Shown here in pieces: positions 20,442 through 33,589 of a DNA stretch of 64,000 nt. The translations under genes and the position numbers were made by a program. Origin of the DNA: Lamellibrachia columna (taxonomy: Eukaryota > Annelida > Polychaeta > Sabellida > Siboglinidae); assembly GCA_963662155.1 (NCBI GenBank), contig OY759263.1, positions 44,786,002 through 44,850,001 of the forward strand, written 5' to 3'. Position 1 is the stretch's first letter, and each line of letters opens with the position of its first letter. Under the pieces are notes generated by a model that had not been told where the DNA came from, made no database searches, and was given only the letters and a program-made list of their open reading frames with translations.

Positions 20442-20729
20442 CTCTACACCCTAACACAAATGCATTCATCAGTATTTGCACATGATGCAGGAACTAACTG
20501 AATCATTACCACAGTAATTGTAACATGCTGTATAACCAGTGTTTTTACGTTTACATGGGACGATCAGGCTACAATATATGATATCACCTCATATAAACCC
20601 AGCCTAAAATTTTAAACTTTAAACAGAGCCTATTATCTGGTGGTCATTAAATTAATGAAGTTCTCAGCCCAGTGAAGCCTGTATCTCATATGAGATAGTG
20701 TAGATCAGAGTGCGTATATACTAGAGTTG

Positions 20730-21077
20730 GGAATCAGTGAGATTTTCGTAATCGATCATCGGTTTGGCTAAACAGATTGATGATTAAATAAGTAATTGGT
20801 TTGTGGGCGGCCATTGTGGGAAATGGTCAAGTAGTATCTTCAACATCACGCAACTTTCTGATGCCACAACAGAATGGGGAAGCCACAGAATAGCCAACCA
20901 CAGGAGTCATCGCTCTTCCATTGCACAGATAACTCATGGAACAGGAATGAAAATCAACATGAATTTTTTACATTTTATATAACCAAAAATTATTAACAAT
21001 CAGATTGTAATTGATTAATTAATCGGAAAAATAAACCAATCAATCATCGGCAAAACTGATTAATTGGAACAACACTA
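20730..21077. mobile_element. Possible hAT-like MITE
   Basis: The left edge CTAGAGTTGGGAATC and the right edge GGAACAACACTAG (inverted CTAGTGTTGTTCC) are partly inverted-complementary. The interior holds ATCGATCATCGG and CAATCAATCATCGG near the two ends. No clear 8-bp target duplication was seen, so this is tentative. Confidence 0.35.
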
Positions 21078-21111
21078 GTTCACAAAGACTGTGGTGCTTA
21101 GTACTGCCTAC

Positions 21112-21207
21112 CTTGTCATCCTTATAGAACATCTGTCTGTAGTCGGATGGAATGTCTCTGCCATAGGCTTTAGTCAGCAGCCAACCAATGCTTGCCTTCA
21201 ACTCCGC
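21112..21207 (-). CDS. CAMSAP: CAMSAP exon 2 (KAYGRDIP)
   Basis: Acceptor TGATTCAG, donor AAG|GTAGGC, 96 nt, phase 0-0. Encodes AELKASIGWLLTKAYGRDIP then SDYRQMFYKDDK. The 'W(L/I)xxKAYGRD.IP' motif is diagnostic of the CAMSAP N terminus. Confidence 0.9.
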
Positions 21208-21239
21208 CTGAATCAGCATACAGTACAATGTGATGGTTT

Positions 21240-23290
21240 TGAGAAAGCATCACAAAGGAAGTGTGTTGTAATTACCCATAAAAGCTTTTTTATATTGTGG
21301 CAACTTCAACTGATAAATAATAATGCATGCAACAGTGAGTTTAGAAACTAGATATGATACTATAGGCATGTTTTCACACAAAGATTAAATAAGCTATTAA
21401 TTTATAAATTAGATTAGTATTTTTAACTGATAATAATAAACTAAAGTTGGTAATTGCTTATCTGATGTATACATTTTTTTTTCTTTTGTGGTAAATTGCT
21501 GATCAATTTGGACCACGTGTACACCTCTCAAATTCCAAATAATCTAAATTTAGGAAAATGTTCATCATCTAATATTTACACTTGTGCCGCACGGCACTAA
21601 GTCTCTCTGTACAAACACAGTTACAGGTCCTGCAAGCTGCCACAATGATCTAGTGTCACCCAGTACTTGTGGTACCACACAGGGGTCGCATGCAGTATGA
21701 AGAGTTGTTGCTTGTGTTGTACTGCACCTATTAGACTGATTACTGTAATGGGGAACAGCCAACAGAGGACGGGGGATCAGATTCAATATAACCGCTTACG
21801 GCTACTATCTCCAGTGCTTCACTTTTGAAAACAACAGGCGAGCGATATATATATATATATACGTTTTTATTTGGCCCCAGTAACTTGTCTATACCTGGAG
21901 TAGTGTGTCACTGCGTGGTTGTGTAACACCCATGTGATGTGTCAACACAGTTGTTGCAAGCACTAAGTGCTGACTGCACTGCCACTGCAGCTGTTTACAA
22001 CACATTTGTGTGATTTTACTGATCAATATCATTGTCATGTGACTAAGCCTGCCTAACAGTCAAATAGATAATACATGTGTCAGGATGTACCAGACAACAT
22101 CTTAATATTAAAACTCCTGACTCAAACATTGTAATAACATAATTAACCAGAATTATTAGAAAAAGTTGTATATTAAGTATAACAATGTAATACAAGTTTA
22201 TACAGGAATTTATTATGTTCGAATTAAAAAATTAATTGGAATTATAATAAATTATTCAATTCAATTCCTGAATTTAAATTGAAAGATTTGTGTGAAGCCA
22301 TAGTCACCCCAATGGGGCATCCCAACAACTAGTAATTGGCTTGTTACTCCTGCATTGTTTCATTGAGCTGCTATTTCTGAAACCATAAAATGATCAGCCT
22401 ACTGGTCTTTTCATGTTTGATTAACAGCTCAGCCATAGTCTGTAGATTGTTTACAATTACTAGTAGTTGGAATAACATGCAAACAAACCTGACATTTTGT
22501 GAATTTGCAGCAATAGATGTAACAAAAAAGTAAGACTATTATCTATAACTTTAGGATCTATTACTATTACTTTTGAAAAAAGTCACTACTGCCATGCGGT
22601 AGTGATCGTGGCTCGAAAATACTCTAGATAGCCACATTTATATCTGGTTAACATAGAGTTCTGAGCTTAAATGAAAGAAGAAGTTCCTCTATTACTATTA
22701 CAGAAAAAAATGTCTATTACAATTATATATTACTATTAACCCATGCCGTTTGCTTTGGAAAAACTCCCATAGAATTAATTCGGAATTTGAACTGAATTGG
22801 ATTGGAATTGAAAGATTTGAGCTGGAATTTGAATTAACAACAAATGAATTGAAAAAAATTTATTTAATTGGAATTTATTAAACTGAATTGAAAGGAATTT
22901 CAATTGATTAAATGAAATTGACCCCAGCCCTGAATTCAACCTAAATGTGTCTCCAAACTCCTAGCCACTTACTATGTTTCAACAATAATTATCTAGGATG
23001 GGGGTCACAATTTTATTGTGAAGGTCACATTTCAATGGGCACATTGCTATAGAAAGTGACCCCGGGTTAGTTTCGATTTTTCTCGAAATGAGTCCGAAAC
23101 GAGGAAAACTGTTGGTTTATTGGCTTGATGGGATTAATGTTCAGCAAATTCACCCAGTAGACTAGTAGGCGCTAGCCTTTACAACTCAGACCCAGTTGCC
23201 CACTTGACTCCTGTCATCTGTCATCTCACCCAAGCATGCAATGGAACATGTCACAGAACTACTAACGCCATGTCAGCTGTCATAACTCAC
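21240..23290. other. CAMSAP: CAMSAP intron 1
   Basis: AT-rich. Contains a TA run at 21845-21861 and, at 22200-22930, sequence dominated by AATTGAATTGGAATT-like words. No exon seen. Confidence 0.5.
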
Positions 23291-23338
23291 CTCTTTCGAC
23301 TTATAATCTGCTGCTGGAACAAGCTCAGGTATCTCCAT
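23291..23338 (-). CDS. CAMSAP: CAMSAP exon 1 with start codon
   Basis: ATG at 23338-23336 opens MEIPELVPAADYKSKE and ends at the donor GAG|GTGAGT in phase 0, joining directly to AELKASIGW. The LVP-x2-x-Y pattern before 'AKI' matches the family's first exon. The ATG is preceded by GTTAAAAATGG. Confidence 0.8.
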
Positions 23339-24190
23339 TTTTAACACGGATGTAATACCAGCAGAAGATGTTATGTTAGCCGTTTTGTCAAGAGTGCATT
23401 TTGCATGAAATGAGTCAAGACGAAAATGGCAGATGACCAACTTGATGAGCTTCTAAATGCACATTTGGGTGCATTTTATAAGATTAATGGATCTATGCTC
23501 TGTCCACAATAGTGTCCATCATTGAAAAATGCAATTCCGTTGGCAAAATGCAAATCCGAAACGAAGTCAAGGCAGAGTTTTATTTATAGTTACACAGACA
23601 GATGTCCCTAACAAATAAAAAAAAATCGTAGCCGTAGGAGCCATTTCCCACAATGCTGTTCAACGGGTGTTTATGCGAGCAAATTTCAAGCAAAATGCGT
23701 GAGAAAAAATGTGCGATGCTAAGTGGTAGTATTTTCTAAATGACACACAAGTTTCCGTTAGCCTACTATACTGTATAATTCTCTAAAATAATCGTTTTCG
23801 ACTGCCGTATATTGTTTATTATAACATTTAATTCGCCATTTGATCGCTAGGTTGCAACGTTTTCAGCCAGAACGTCTAGTGTCCGTAATGAGGCGCCACG
23901 GTAGGCCTTTGAAATTTCAGAGGCCTACCGTTTAATTGTTGCTATCACGACTTGACTGTCTGGTGGGATAGTTCCAAATGTTACGGAATGCCAGGATGGT
24001 TAATTGTCCACAATCTGGGCAAACATCCGGGGAATCTCATTCTAACTCTTCAGTTACAAGTAAAATTTTACATGCAGTACAATACACACAAACAATTTAC
24101 TTAACTTATAATTTATTAAAACAAGTTTTAAGTTAATTGAAATATTCACAAATACTTATGAATCTAGTTTTCCTGTTAAAAGCTTTCTCG
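23339..24190. promoter_or_regulatory. Region upstream of CAMSAP exon 1 with 34-bp palindrome
   Basis: Presumed 5' UTR and promoter side of CAMSAP; no defined core promoter could be read. A near-perfect palindrome lies at 23898-23931: ACGGTAGGCCT, then TTGAAATTTCAG, then AGGCCTACCGT, with one mismatched pair. Confidence 0.4.
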
Positions 24191-26535
24191 AAAGACCAAA
24201 AGGCAACATAAACCCTGGATAACTCCGGGATTAAAAAATGCATGTAAGAAAAAGAATGTACTCTACAAGCGTTTCTTAAAGGCACGAAACGACGCTGCTG
24301 AAGTTATAGATATAAAAAATATAAGAATAAACTTACATCCATTTTGAGATATTGCGAAAAAAGTATTACTCCAACTTGTTAGAAGAAAGTAAGAACAATA
24401 CAAAGGAGACTTGGAAAATCATTAAAAGTTTATTGAATAAAAAGTCTAAAAAGTCATATTATCCATCTGAATTTAAGAATAATGGGTCAACTATTTCAGG
24501 GAACAAGAAAATTGCTGAGTATTTCAATAAATTTTTTGTTAATATAGGGCCATCTTTAGCCCGAACCATACCTAAATGTAATACAAGCTTTGTGTCATCT
24601 AGGTGACAGGGTAGAAGAATCGTTATTCTTAAATCCAGTTTCGGAGGAAGAAATCTTAGCTATTGTCTGTGAATGCAAGAGTAAAAAGTCAAAAGGTTAT
24701 GATGGCATAGACATGTGCTTAGTGAAAAAAATTTTCACCACATATTAGCTCCATTGAGACATATATGTAACTTGTCATTAGAACAAGGTGTGTTTCCTGA
24801 TGATATGAAAATTGCTAAGGTCATTCCTCTATTCAAAGCAGGGGATGACCAAAACTTCTCAAGCTATAGACCTATATCCTTGTTACCTCAGTTTTCAAAA
24901 GTTTTGAAAACATATTCAACAACAGAATAATGGATTTCCTAAATAAAAAGCAGATATTATACTTATGTCAGTATGGTTTTAGAAAAAAATATGTCCACAT
25001 CAATTGCAATTATGGAATTAGTAGAGGAGATTACAAATGCTATGGATAGAGGAAAGTTTACAATTGGTGTTTTTATTGATTTAAAGAAAGCCTTCGATAC
25101 GGTGGATCACAGAATTCTTGTTGATAAACTAGAACATTATGGCATTAGGGATGTAGCGAAAAAGTGGTTAAGTAGTTACCTGGATAACAGGAAACAATGT
25201 GTATGTTTTAATGGTATAAATACTGATTTTTCCACTACAGCTGTATAACTTGTGGTGTACCGCAGGAGTCAATTCTAGGGCCAACTCTTTTTATCTTATA
25301 TATTAATGACCTATGTAAACCATCTTCACACCTCAAGTCAATACTTTTCGCTGATGACACTAGTTTTTATATTGAAGGAAGTGACCTGTCTGAGATGTGC
25401 AGAGAGGTATCAATAGAGTTAAACAAAATAAACACCTGGTTCAAAGTAAACAAACTTTCAATAAATATTTCTAAAACCTATTATATGATATTTAATCTTG
25501 TAGATGCTACATGCGATGAAAAAAAATCAGTATAGATAATGTTGATATTGACAAAGTACATTGTTCTAAGTTTCTTAGTGTGCATATTGATTGTAAACTC
25601 AAATTGTTTGAGCATGTGAATAGCATATGTACTAAAATTGCGAAGAATCTGTCGGTAATGCATAGAGTTAAATGGCTACTGAATGAATCTGCATTGTATA
25701 CTTTATATTGTTCACTTATACTTCCTTACATCACATACTGTTGTGAAATATGGGGAAACACATACAAGAATAGGATAAACCTTTGTACACTTTACAAAAA
25801 CATGCTATGAGAATGTGTGGTCAGTTAGAATATAGAGCTCATTCTAAACCAGCTTTCGTGAAATTTAATGCCTTTACTATTTTTGACATGATTAACTTTA
25901 AATCCATGGTTATAATGTAAAAAATTTACAACAATTTAATGCCAGTGAACATTCTTTATCATTTTGAAATGGTTAATACATGTCATGATTATAATACACG
26001 CCAAGAAAATAACTTCAAAAACAAATACTGCAGGACAACATTAAAATCTATGTGTATAACTGTAAAGGATCCAAAGATGTGGAATTCCTTAAATAAGGAT
26101 CTTAAAAATAGCAGTAATATACATGCTTTTAAAATAAGCTACAAACATTATTTGATCAATAAATATAATACTTAGTCACATCCTAGTTTGTAACTATTTC
26201 AGATACAAATTGTCTATCAACTTTGTTTGTTCTCGGCAAACAGTATGGTAGTATGAAATACCAATTTTTGTAGTATTAGTTAATGTATGTATTTATGTTT
26301 ATTGTGGTCTTCCCATGTTTAATTAATTTATGTATTTATTATTTAGTGGGAAATGCTTATTATAAGTATTGCAGTTCCTGCATTTCCCTTCAACATTTCT
26401 TTAAATCTGCTTATGTATTTACAGATCTTGATAGGTATAGCAGCAAAATGGTGATGACATGTCACTGTTGTATATAATGTTGTATTGTACTGCTTTATGT
26501 TGAAATGTTGAATAAATTCCAATTCCAATTCCAAA
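24190..26535 (+). mobile_element. CR1/jockey-like LINE remnant with AATTCC tail
   Basis: Successive frames encode NKKIAEYFNKFFVNIGPSLA (24352-24606), IPLFKAGDDQNFSSYRPISL (24715-24930), [16 protein letters not shown] (24973-25248), the FADDT-type box as SILFADDTSFY near 25345, and the C-terminal region (25580-26175). Stops and frame changes occur throughout. The 3' end is AATAAATTCCAATTCCAATTCC at 26511-26532, a tail repeat typical of this LINE group. Dead copy. Confidence 0.85.
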
Positions 26536-26699
26536 CAATTCACACAGTAAAATAAAGTGCAATTATAATAGGTAGACATAATATTCAACTCCTGGGGCTA
26601 TTTTACTTCTGTTCAAAGAAGGTGAAAATCAAAGAAGCTGTTCACATCTTATTGCAGTAATGTGTATTTGTTTTTTATGGGCTAATTATAAAAAATAAT

Positions 26700-26950
26700 A
26701 AAGGCATGTTCTTATACAGTCCTTGAGACTGGTCAAAGCGCTTAAAAAATTATACTTAAATTCACCCCTTGGGAGGCCTTACATTCCAACACCAGCTTGA
26801 CTTCTCAGCCAAGACTATTCGTTCACATACCCACCACTGTCTATTGAACAAAAGTGCCCAAGTTTCGAAACGGTAGCAAGAGCATTCTAACCCATATTCT
26901 CTCTATTTAGTCCGTTGTTTCAACCATAACACCACTGCGCCCCACTATAT
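26700..26950 (-). mobile_element. Second, diverged tRNA-derived SINE copy
   Basis: Matches 19435-19770 over GTTCTTATA.AG, TCAAAGCGCTT, AAGACTATTCGTTCACAT and the 'ACCACTGCGCCCCAC' head end. The box regions are more decayed than in the first copy. Confidence 0.65.
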
Positions 26951-27610
26951 AAAAAGCCGCTGTGCAGTACTTTATTATTTACTGTTTCGTATAACAATGC
27001 ATTTAGGATTATGCACATCGTACCTATGAGGTGTAGTGCTAGTTTTGTTTGGTATGGTTCAGGCACCGACTCTTGTTAGAACATGTATGTGCAGTTTGTA
27101 TAATGTATAGGATATCTGCTTCTACAGGGAGACATGACTGCTGCATATGGTAATTTTTTATTTTTACAATAATGGTAAACACGTTTGTCCAGTAAGAAAG
27201 AGTACATCAAAGGGAGTAAAAATGTATTGAATGTTTTTCACTCATTGCCATGGCAACAAACAAAATGACTGTCATAATGGGAAAATATACCATACCTACT
27301 ATAAATGGTCCCCAGCCATTACAATGGCAGATAAGATCATAATTATTTCACTCTCATCATGTAGACTACCTGATATTATGCAATTACAACCTTACATTTA
27401 AAAATATTAGTAAACTGTATATTTCATTTTTACCAAAAAAACTGCAGTCAAAAATGTAATGTTTTTTTGGTTATACTTACATTACAAATGAATTATGCAA
27501 CTTATTACCAATACAAGGTTGTCATTGCATGGAGAGAGTTATGCAGTGTCCAACAATGTAAACCTGATTGACATGACTTTAATATTACCAGAGATATAAT
27601 AATAATTACC
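26951..27610. other. Intergenic, nothing seen
   Basis: AT-rich DNA without coding, repeat or RNA signal that I could recognise. Confidence 0.4.
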
Positions 27611-27614
27611 TTAT

Positions 27615-29110
27615 ATGATGTATGTCTATATCCTAAGGAACTCAGAGGCACAACTGAGCTCAGAAGCGCAACAAAACAGAACCTTTAAGCATAATCGTGA
27701 ACAGGGATGCGCAAAAGTCACTATCAGAACGAGGGGCAACCGAAGATTTATGGTGGAAATAAATGTGTTGAGTTTTTTTTTGGAAGGTAACTATATAGTT
27801 TCAGATGTTTTCAAAGTGATGGGGATTTCATTCCATACACTAGGCACAGTGACAGAGAAAGCACGTTTGCCCAAGTTAAGGTTTGTTTTAGGCACAATAA
27901 GTTGTTGTGAAATTGATGATCTGAGCTGCTTAGGGATATTTGAAAGATGCAGGAGACTAGCCAATTAGGGTGGTTGTTGTGTAGATAGAGCACGATATGT
28001 AAGATTGGACAGCTTAAAATTAATTCGATAAGCAACATGAAGCCAGTGTAACTGTTTATAAGTAGTGGTAGTGATGGTGAAAACTGAGGCGTGCTGAGTA
28101 CCAGATGTGCCAGACAATTTTGTACTCGTTGGAGTTCAGCCTAGTCTCTTTTAGTAATGTTATTTAGTAGTGAATTACAATAGTCAAGGCGGCTGCTAAT
28201 TAATGCTGTTGTTATTGATTTAACAGCAGCAGATATAGCTATGTGACGCTGAATTTGACATAGATCATGTATATGATAGAAACAAGATTTACATACTTGA
28301 GAAATATGCAGGCGAAAGTTTAAGTCACTATCAAAGACCACACCTAGGTTATGAACAGCATCTGATGGGAATATATCACTGCCAAGCAGTTTAACTGGAA
28401 ACCGGCCGATGACCCTATTTTGTTGTTGCTTATAGTGCCAACAATAATAAGGTCTGTTTTATCTGGATTCAGTTTTAGCTTACTTGATTCCATCCACAAC
28501 AAGATATCAGTAAGGCAATCACTTAAAGTCAAAACAGATTCTTGTGCATTTGATTGTGAAAGTGATATGTAAACCTGTGTGTCATCAGCATACAGGTGAT
28601 GACTGAGATTATGATTAGTAATGACTTGGCTGAGAGACGTAGTATATAAGCTAAACAGAACAGGGCCAAGGACGGATCCATGCGGCACTCCGAGTGGAAG
28701 GTGTGGGCAAGATAAGTGTGCCAGATATGTTAATGCTTTGGTGTGTCTGAAAAATGTGACTTGAACCACCAAAGAGCTGTGCCAGAAATGCCAAAATGTC
28801 TATGAAGGCATTGAAAAAGGATTAAATGATCAATCGTATCGAAAGCAGCTGAGAGATCTAGAAAATTGTGAGTGCTGTGACTTTGCCATTCTCCATGTTG
28901 TCAACTACATCATTGTGTATCTTGAGAAAGAGCCGTTTCGGTAGAGTAGAATTGTTTATATGCAGACTGTAGATCATTTGAGAAGTGATGCTTATAAATA
29001 TGTTCATGAAGGCGATTAGCAACTACTTTTTCCAATACTTTTGACAGAAAACTTAGATTGGAGACAGGACGATAATTCTTTAGGTCATTTTTAAATAGAG
29101 TTTGTTTTTA
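27615..29110 (-). mobile_element. L2-like LINE remnant
   Basis: On the minus strand: NYRPVSNLSFLSKVLEKVVA (near 29060), [31 protein letters not shown] and [15 protein letters not shown] (28344-28772), then SSRLDYCNSLLNNITKRD (28141-28341). The YADDTQ box and 'SRLDYCNSLL' are L2-type signatures. Several frame breaks; the 3' part (27615-27960) overlaps dispersed repeat family 3. Confidence 0.85.
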
Positions 29111-30640
29111 ATAAGGGGATTTTCACATATGCAGATTACAAATCCCCAAAATTGCATTTTCTGTAAATGGCCATCCAGGATTGAATAATGGGATTTATTA
29201 CTTGACAGAGGCATGACTTAATCCTGAATATAAGTAATTTCGAGGTATGTAATTGCTATTAATGTGATGTATCAGAATATGGCAAAAACACAGAGTATTT
29301 TTGAGTCAAAAAGTGTCTTCAGGTGGGGTGTCTGTCCTCAAGAACCATTTCTTCACAGACCATACATTTTAAGATTCCTGGTTTGCAAGTAATAGTGGAT
29401 GGGGCAAAACTCGACTTTGTCAATATCTGCATGCAGGAAAGTACATAACACAACACGTACATAAAGTTGACATTCATCCTTTTATTAAAATCATTTTATT
29501 TCCAGGCTAAATATAAAAGGCAGAATCTGTTTTAGAATAGGATAATGTTTTAGAATAGGATAATGTTACAAGTCAAGTCATTGAAAGTCTTGAGTACATG
29601 CAGTATCAAATCGCAGTGTAAGTGTACAAGCATATAAAAAACATACCAACCTTTCTGCATATATCATATAATTGGATGTTCTAATGCATATTTGAACAAT
29701 GAAATAGCTAATCTAAATACTGAACTTGTTCGTACACACATCACTACTTTTCACTATATTATTAATACCATAAAGTACCTGATGAAGGACAAGCCGTAAT
29801 ATAACTACAGTGTACACCACATTCAAAAGGTGACGCAATCATCCTTGTTTAACATGACCATTATAAAATTTATATTATAAAAATACCGAGAACACTTATG
29901 AAAGTGTTAATGTGGCAGCATCATAATTTTAAAATGCAATTGATCAAATATGTTTATTGCACAACATGTGTGCACCACTCACGTACATATATACTAGGTA
30001 CAATACGCCATGACCACTAGAGTGCATGTATTCTGCCTGGGTAAACTATGGTAATGTTGTCTGGGCCCCAACACTCAAAAGGGACCAACAGATGCTTCAT
30101 AGTGTACAACGATGAACAACGAAGCTAGTCCTGGAACTGAAGACCCTCTGCTAGGCTCAGGGTGCTTAAGCTGCCAAATTTAGCCTGTATTATAGAAAAG
30201 CAGGGGCGGATCTAGGCTTGTTGGCGGAGGGGTCTCAGTCAGATGTAGTCATATGACGTTCTACTTGTGAACCAGCAGGGGTGGGACGACACGTGTTGTT
30301 CTAGTTTACAGAATGGTTAATATTAGCCGGCTGTTAATTTAAATTTAGTCTTTACATTGACACTAGTTCCGATGTAGACCTATATACGTTGTCCTTTACC
30401 TAACATGCATGCATGCATGCATGTATGGATGCATGCATGCATGCATGCATGTATGCATGGACGCATGCAACTTGTTAGCAGATGACGCAATGCCACAACT
30501 TTAGGCTGAAGGCAGAACTTCCGGAGTCATGAACTCTCTACAATTAAAGTACAAAATTGGCGATCGCCTAGTCACATTCCACCAGGATTCTAATACTTCA
30601 TGACATTTACACTTACACTTACAAATAATGAGCATTTGTA
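29111..30640. other. Intergenic, no gene seen
   Basis: AT-rich. Contains a GCAT/ATGC tetranucleotide run at about 30400-30475 and a direct TTTTAGAATAGGATAATGTT repeat near 29530-29570. Confidence 0.5.
30400..30475. repeat. (GCAT)n microsatellite
   Basis: ACATGCATGCATGCATGCAT and imperfect continuations up to GACGCATGC. Confidence 0.95.
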
Positions 30641-30649
30641 AGGCTAGAG

Positions 30650-33480
30650 ATAAGCCTTTTATAGTTTGCCCATATCTTAACCCAGTTTTTATCTATTCTA
30701 TTTTTTTAAATGTTAGTAGAGGGTGCAGATATAATATCGTTGGACAAGGAATTCCATACATCCACCACCCTTTGACTGAAAAATCGGCGTCTGCATAGTT
30801 TCATACATTGTTGTTTGTTTAATTATTTACTGTGGCCTGTGAGGTTATTTAGATTAATGTTAAAACACTGATCTGGGTCTATGTTCTCTTTCCTAGTTAA
30901 CAACTTAAAAGTTTCAATTAAATCTCCTCGTAATTTCCGTTCTTCAAGTCTATAAAGTTTTAATCTTTCCTCATATGTAAATTCCTTTAGTCCTATTACC
31001 AGTTTTGTTGCCCTGCATTGTACTTTCTCAAGCATTAAAATATCTTTTGCATAATACGGTGACCATGCCTGTATGCAATATTCTAGATGTGGTCTAATGT
31101 ATTATAAACAATGTTGAACATTTCTCTGTTAAAGTGAATAAATGCTCTCTTTACAGAATGCAAAACCACCATAGCTTGTTGGGTTGCTGCAACAACTTGT
31201 TTCTCCCATTTTAAATTATTTGAAATCCAGACACATAGATCCTTCTCTTGAACTGTTTCTGCTTAAACGATATTATTATTTTCGGTTGTCATGGTGTACT
31301 CGAATTTTGGATTGTCTGCTTATGTGCACCCTTTTACATTTACTAGTGTTGAACGTTAGGCACCATCTATTACTCCACTCACTTAAGTTATCTAAATCAG
31401 CTTGTAAGATTTCAGAGTCAGATTTGTTTTTTAATGTTCTGAATATTTTGGTGTCATCAGCAAACATTTTTACATTACTATTTACTGTTTCTAGTATATC
31501 ATTTACATAAATTAAAAAGAGAATAGGTCCCAATACTGATCCTTGCAGAACACCACTAATGACATCAAACCATTCAGAATATTCACTTCTTACCATAATT
31601 TGCATTTTTCTGTCTGATAGAAAATCAGCTATCCATTCTAAAACTTTACCTCGTATTCCATAGGCAGATAGTTTCTGTAACAACCTCTGTTTTGGGACTT
31701 TGTCAAATGCTTTTTGAAAATCCAGCAAAATAACATCAGCACTATCTCCCTGATCCACATCTTCTGTCCAACTTTCAAACGTTTCTAACAAATGTGTTAG
31801 GCAAGAACGACTCGTTGTAAAACCATGTTGGTCTGGGGTATTTAAATTGTTTTCTAATAAATGTTTTAACATTGCATCCTTCACACAAGATTCCATCAGT
31901 TGGCTGGCTAGACAAGTTAAACTCACTGGTCTATGATTACCAGCCATACACTGGGATCCCTTCTTATAAATTGGAGAAATGTTTGCCAATTTCCAATCTA
32001 ATGGTTCTACACAACTTGACAATGATTCTGTGAATATTAGAAACTACGGTTTAGCTAATGTTTCAGCACAATCCTTCAATATCTTTGGATGTATACCATC
32101 TGGACCACATGCCTTGTCTTCTTTTAACTGCTGTAACTTTATAAATACATCTATCTCAGTAAATGTGATCTCGTTTAAAACCTTGTTTTCTTGAACCATG
32201 TTTTCAAATTCCGGTAAAATATTATCATCACCCTCTTCCATTGTAAATACTGATTCAAATAACTTCCCCAGAACATCAGCTATTTCATTTGTTGTGGTTT
32301 CACCGTCCTCCTTTCTTAAATGTGGCATGACTGGTTTTAACTTTTGCTTACTTCTTGCATAACTATAGAAAAGCTTTGGTTTGTCTTTCATTCTCTTCAA
32401 AAGATTCTTTTCGTACTCACTTTGTGCTTTTTTCCGGATACTATTGTTTTTATTTCTTTGCCTCTTATATTCTTCATATTCTTTGTTCCTACCATTTTTT
32501 TCATATCTTTTCCAAAGTTGAATCTGTTTCTTTACCGATCTACATACTTTCTTAGTTTGCCAAGGGGCTTTAGGGTTTGGCTTCTTCCTTTCCCTTAATG
32601 GCACATTTTTTTCACTTCCTCTTCAATTTTCAACTTAACATATTTCCATCTAACATTTACTCCTTTTGCTTCCATTTCTTCTTTGCACTTAATAGTATGA
32701 AAGGCTGCATTCATAGCTGCCATATTTGCTTTCCAGTAATCGTATCTTTTCTCACCATATACTCTTGTATCTATAGCCGAGTATGTAATGAATGTCCACA
32801 CCAATCCAACATGATCACTTTTCCCCAGTGGAGCAATAGATTTTAGGTTCTCAATATCATATAATCCTCGTTTGTGAAAATTAAATCTAACATTGACGGT
32901 TCATTCCCTTCCCTAAATCTTGTGTTAAAATCAACATGTTGTTTCAGGAATAATTAAGTCCTATGTTGCATCAAAACAATTAGCAGGAAGTGAGTTATCA
33001 CCAGCTTTCAACAAACAGCTCTTCCAGTTAATTTCAGGGAAATTGAATTAAGTCCCCAAAAATTAGTAGGTGAAACATACCATGTTTCTCGACTGCTTTG
33101 TTCATTAAACTAATAAGCAACTTGGGTTTTTTTTCAGTTGAGCCCGTACTCTTATATATGCATCCTACTAGTAGTTTGTCCCTCTTATTTAGTGTGATGA
33201 TGCTCCATACGGACGACTCGAAATCCATGTTGTTTAGTTCTGTACATGATGCTGACTGTAAGCCATTCTCAATACAGAAAATGATCCCTCTTCCACGATC
33301 ATCTCTGTATGGGGTAAAACCTTCCAGATTAATATCACCTTCACTTTTACCTTCACTACAGGATTCTGTAATGCCAATAACTTTAGGCTTCAGTACTGTA
33401 CGTTACCACCTCTCTAAATTCATCCATTTTATTATTAACTCTGTTCATTTGCATAGTATACAATCAAATAAATAATCTGT
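30650..33480 (-). mobile_element. CR1-like LINE, nearly full RT, decayed endonuclease
   Basis: Minus strand. Endonuclease remnant at 33034-33228 (WSIITLNKRDKLLVGCIYKS, then LIFGD). A linker frame 32044-32604 ends KACGPDGIHPKILKDCA. The RT frame 31276-32022 carries DWKLANISPIYKKGSQ, LDFQKAFDKVP, VLQGSVLGPILFLIYVND and MFADDTKIF. The thumb is at 30823-31035 ([20 protein letters not shown]). The FADDT box is intact; frames are interrupted. Same group as the LINE at 49815-51690. Confidence 0.9.
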
Positions 33481-33589
33481 TGTGTCCAGAATTGGAATGC
33501 AATGTGCTAGTGCTTATATATGATTTCTTGTTGTTCGTTTTGCTGAGTGCTAACAACTTCTCCCTGTTTGGGGGTAACACCCAGCAAAC

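Larger units (their letters stand above)
6645..23338 (-). pseudogene. CAMSAP: CAMSAP/patronin-like gene, disrupted, no CKK domain seen
   Basis: CAMSAP proteins bind and stabilise microtubule minus ends. Fourteen minus-strand exons reproduce the family order: N-terminal segment (LTKAYGRDIPSDYRQMFY), the SAHMALIRALIKAH and SFTTFSASTELLFDTE helices, the CAMSAP calponin-homology core (DICDGC, ADSLYNLQLV, CLHMTLNDIFYAPANL), the SFFLHG block, the TTFAALPNQTT motif, coiled coil 1 (ASELLSVRMRLVEQRRQIE) and the basic C-terminal coiled coils (EEQDRRRLQLKTD). Exon phases agree at nearly every junction. The coding frame is nevertheless broken by in-frame stops at 17944, 15099, 13415, 10254 and 9661 and by several frameshifts in the long exon and after it. 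The C-terminal microtubule-binding CKK domain is not found downstream. The gene is either a decayed copy or a badly polished locus. The family call is secure; the inactive status is inferred. Confidence 0.85.
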
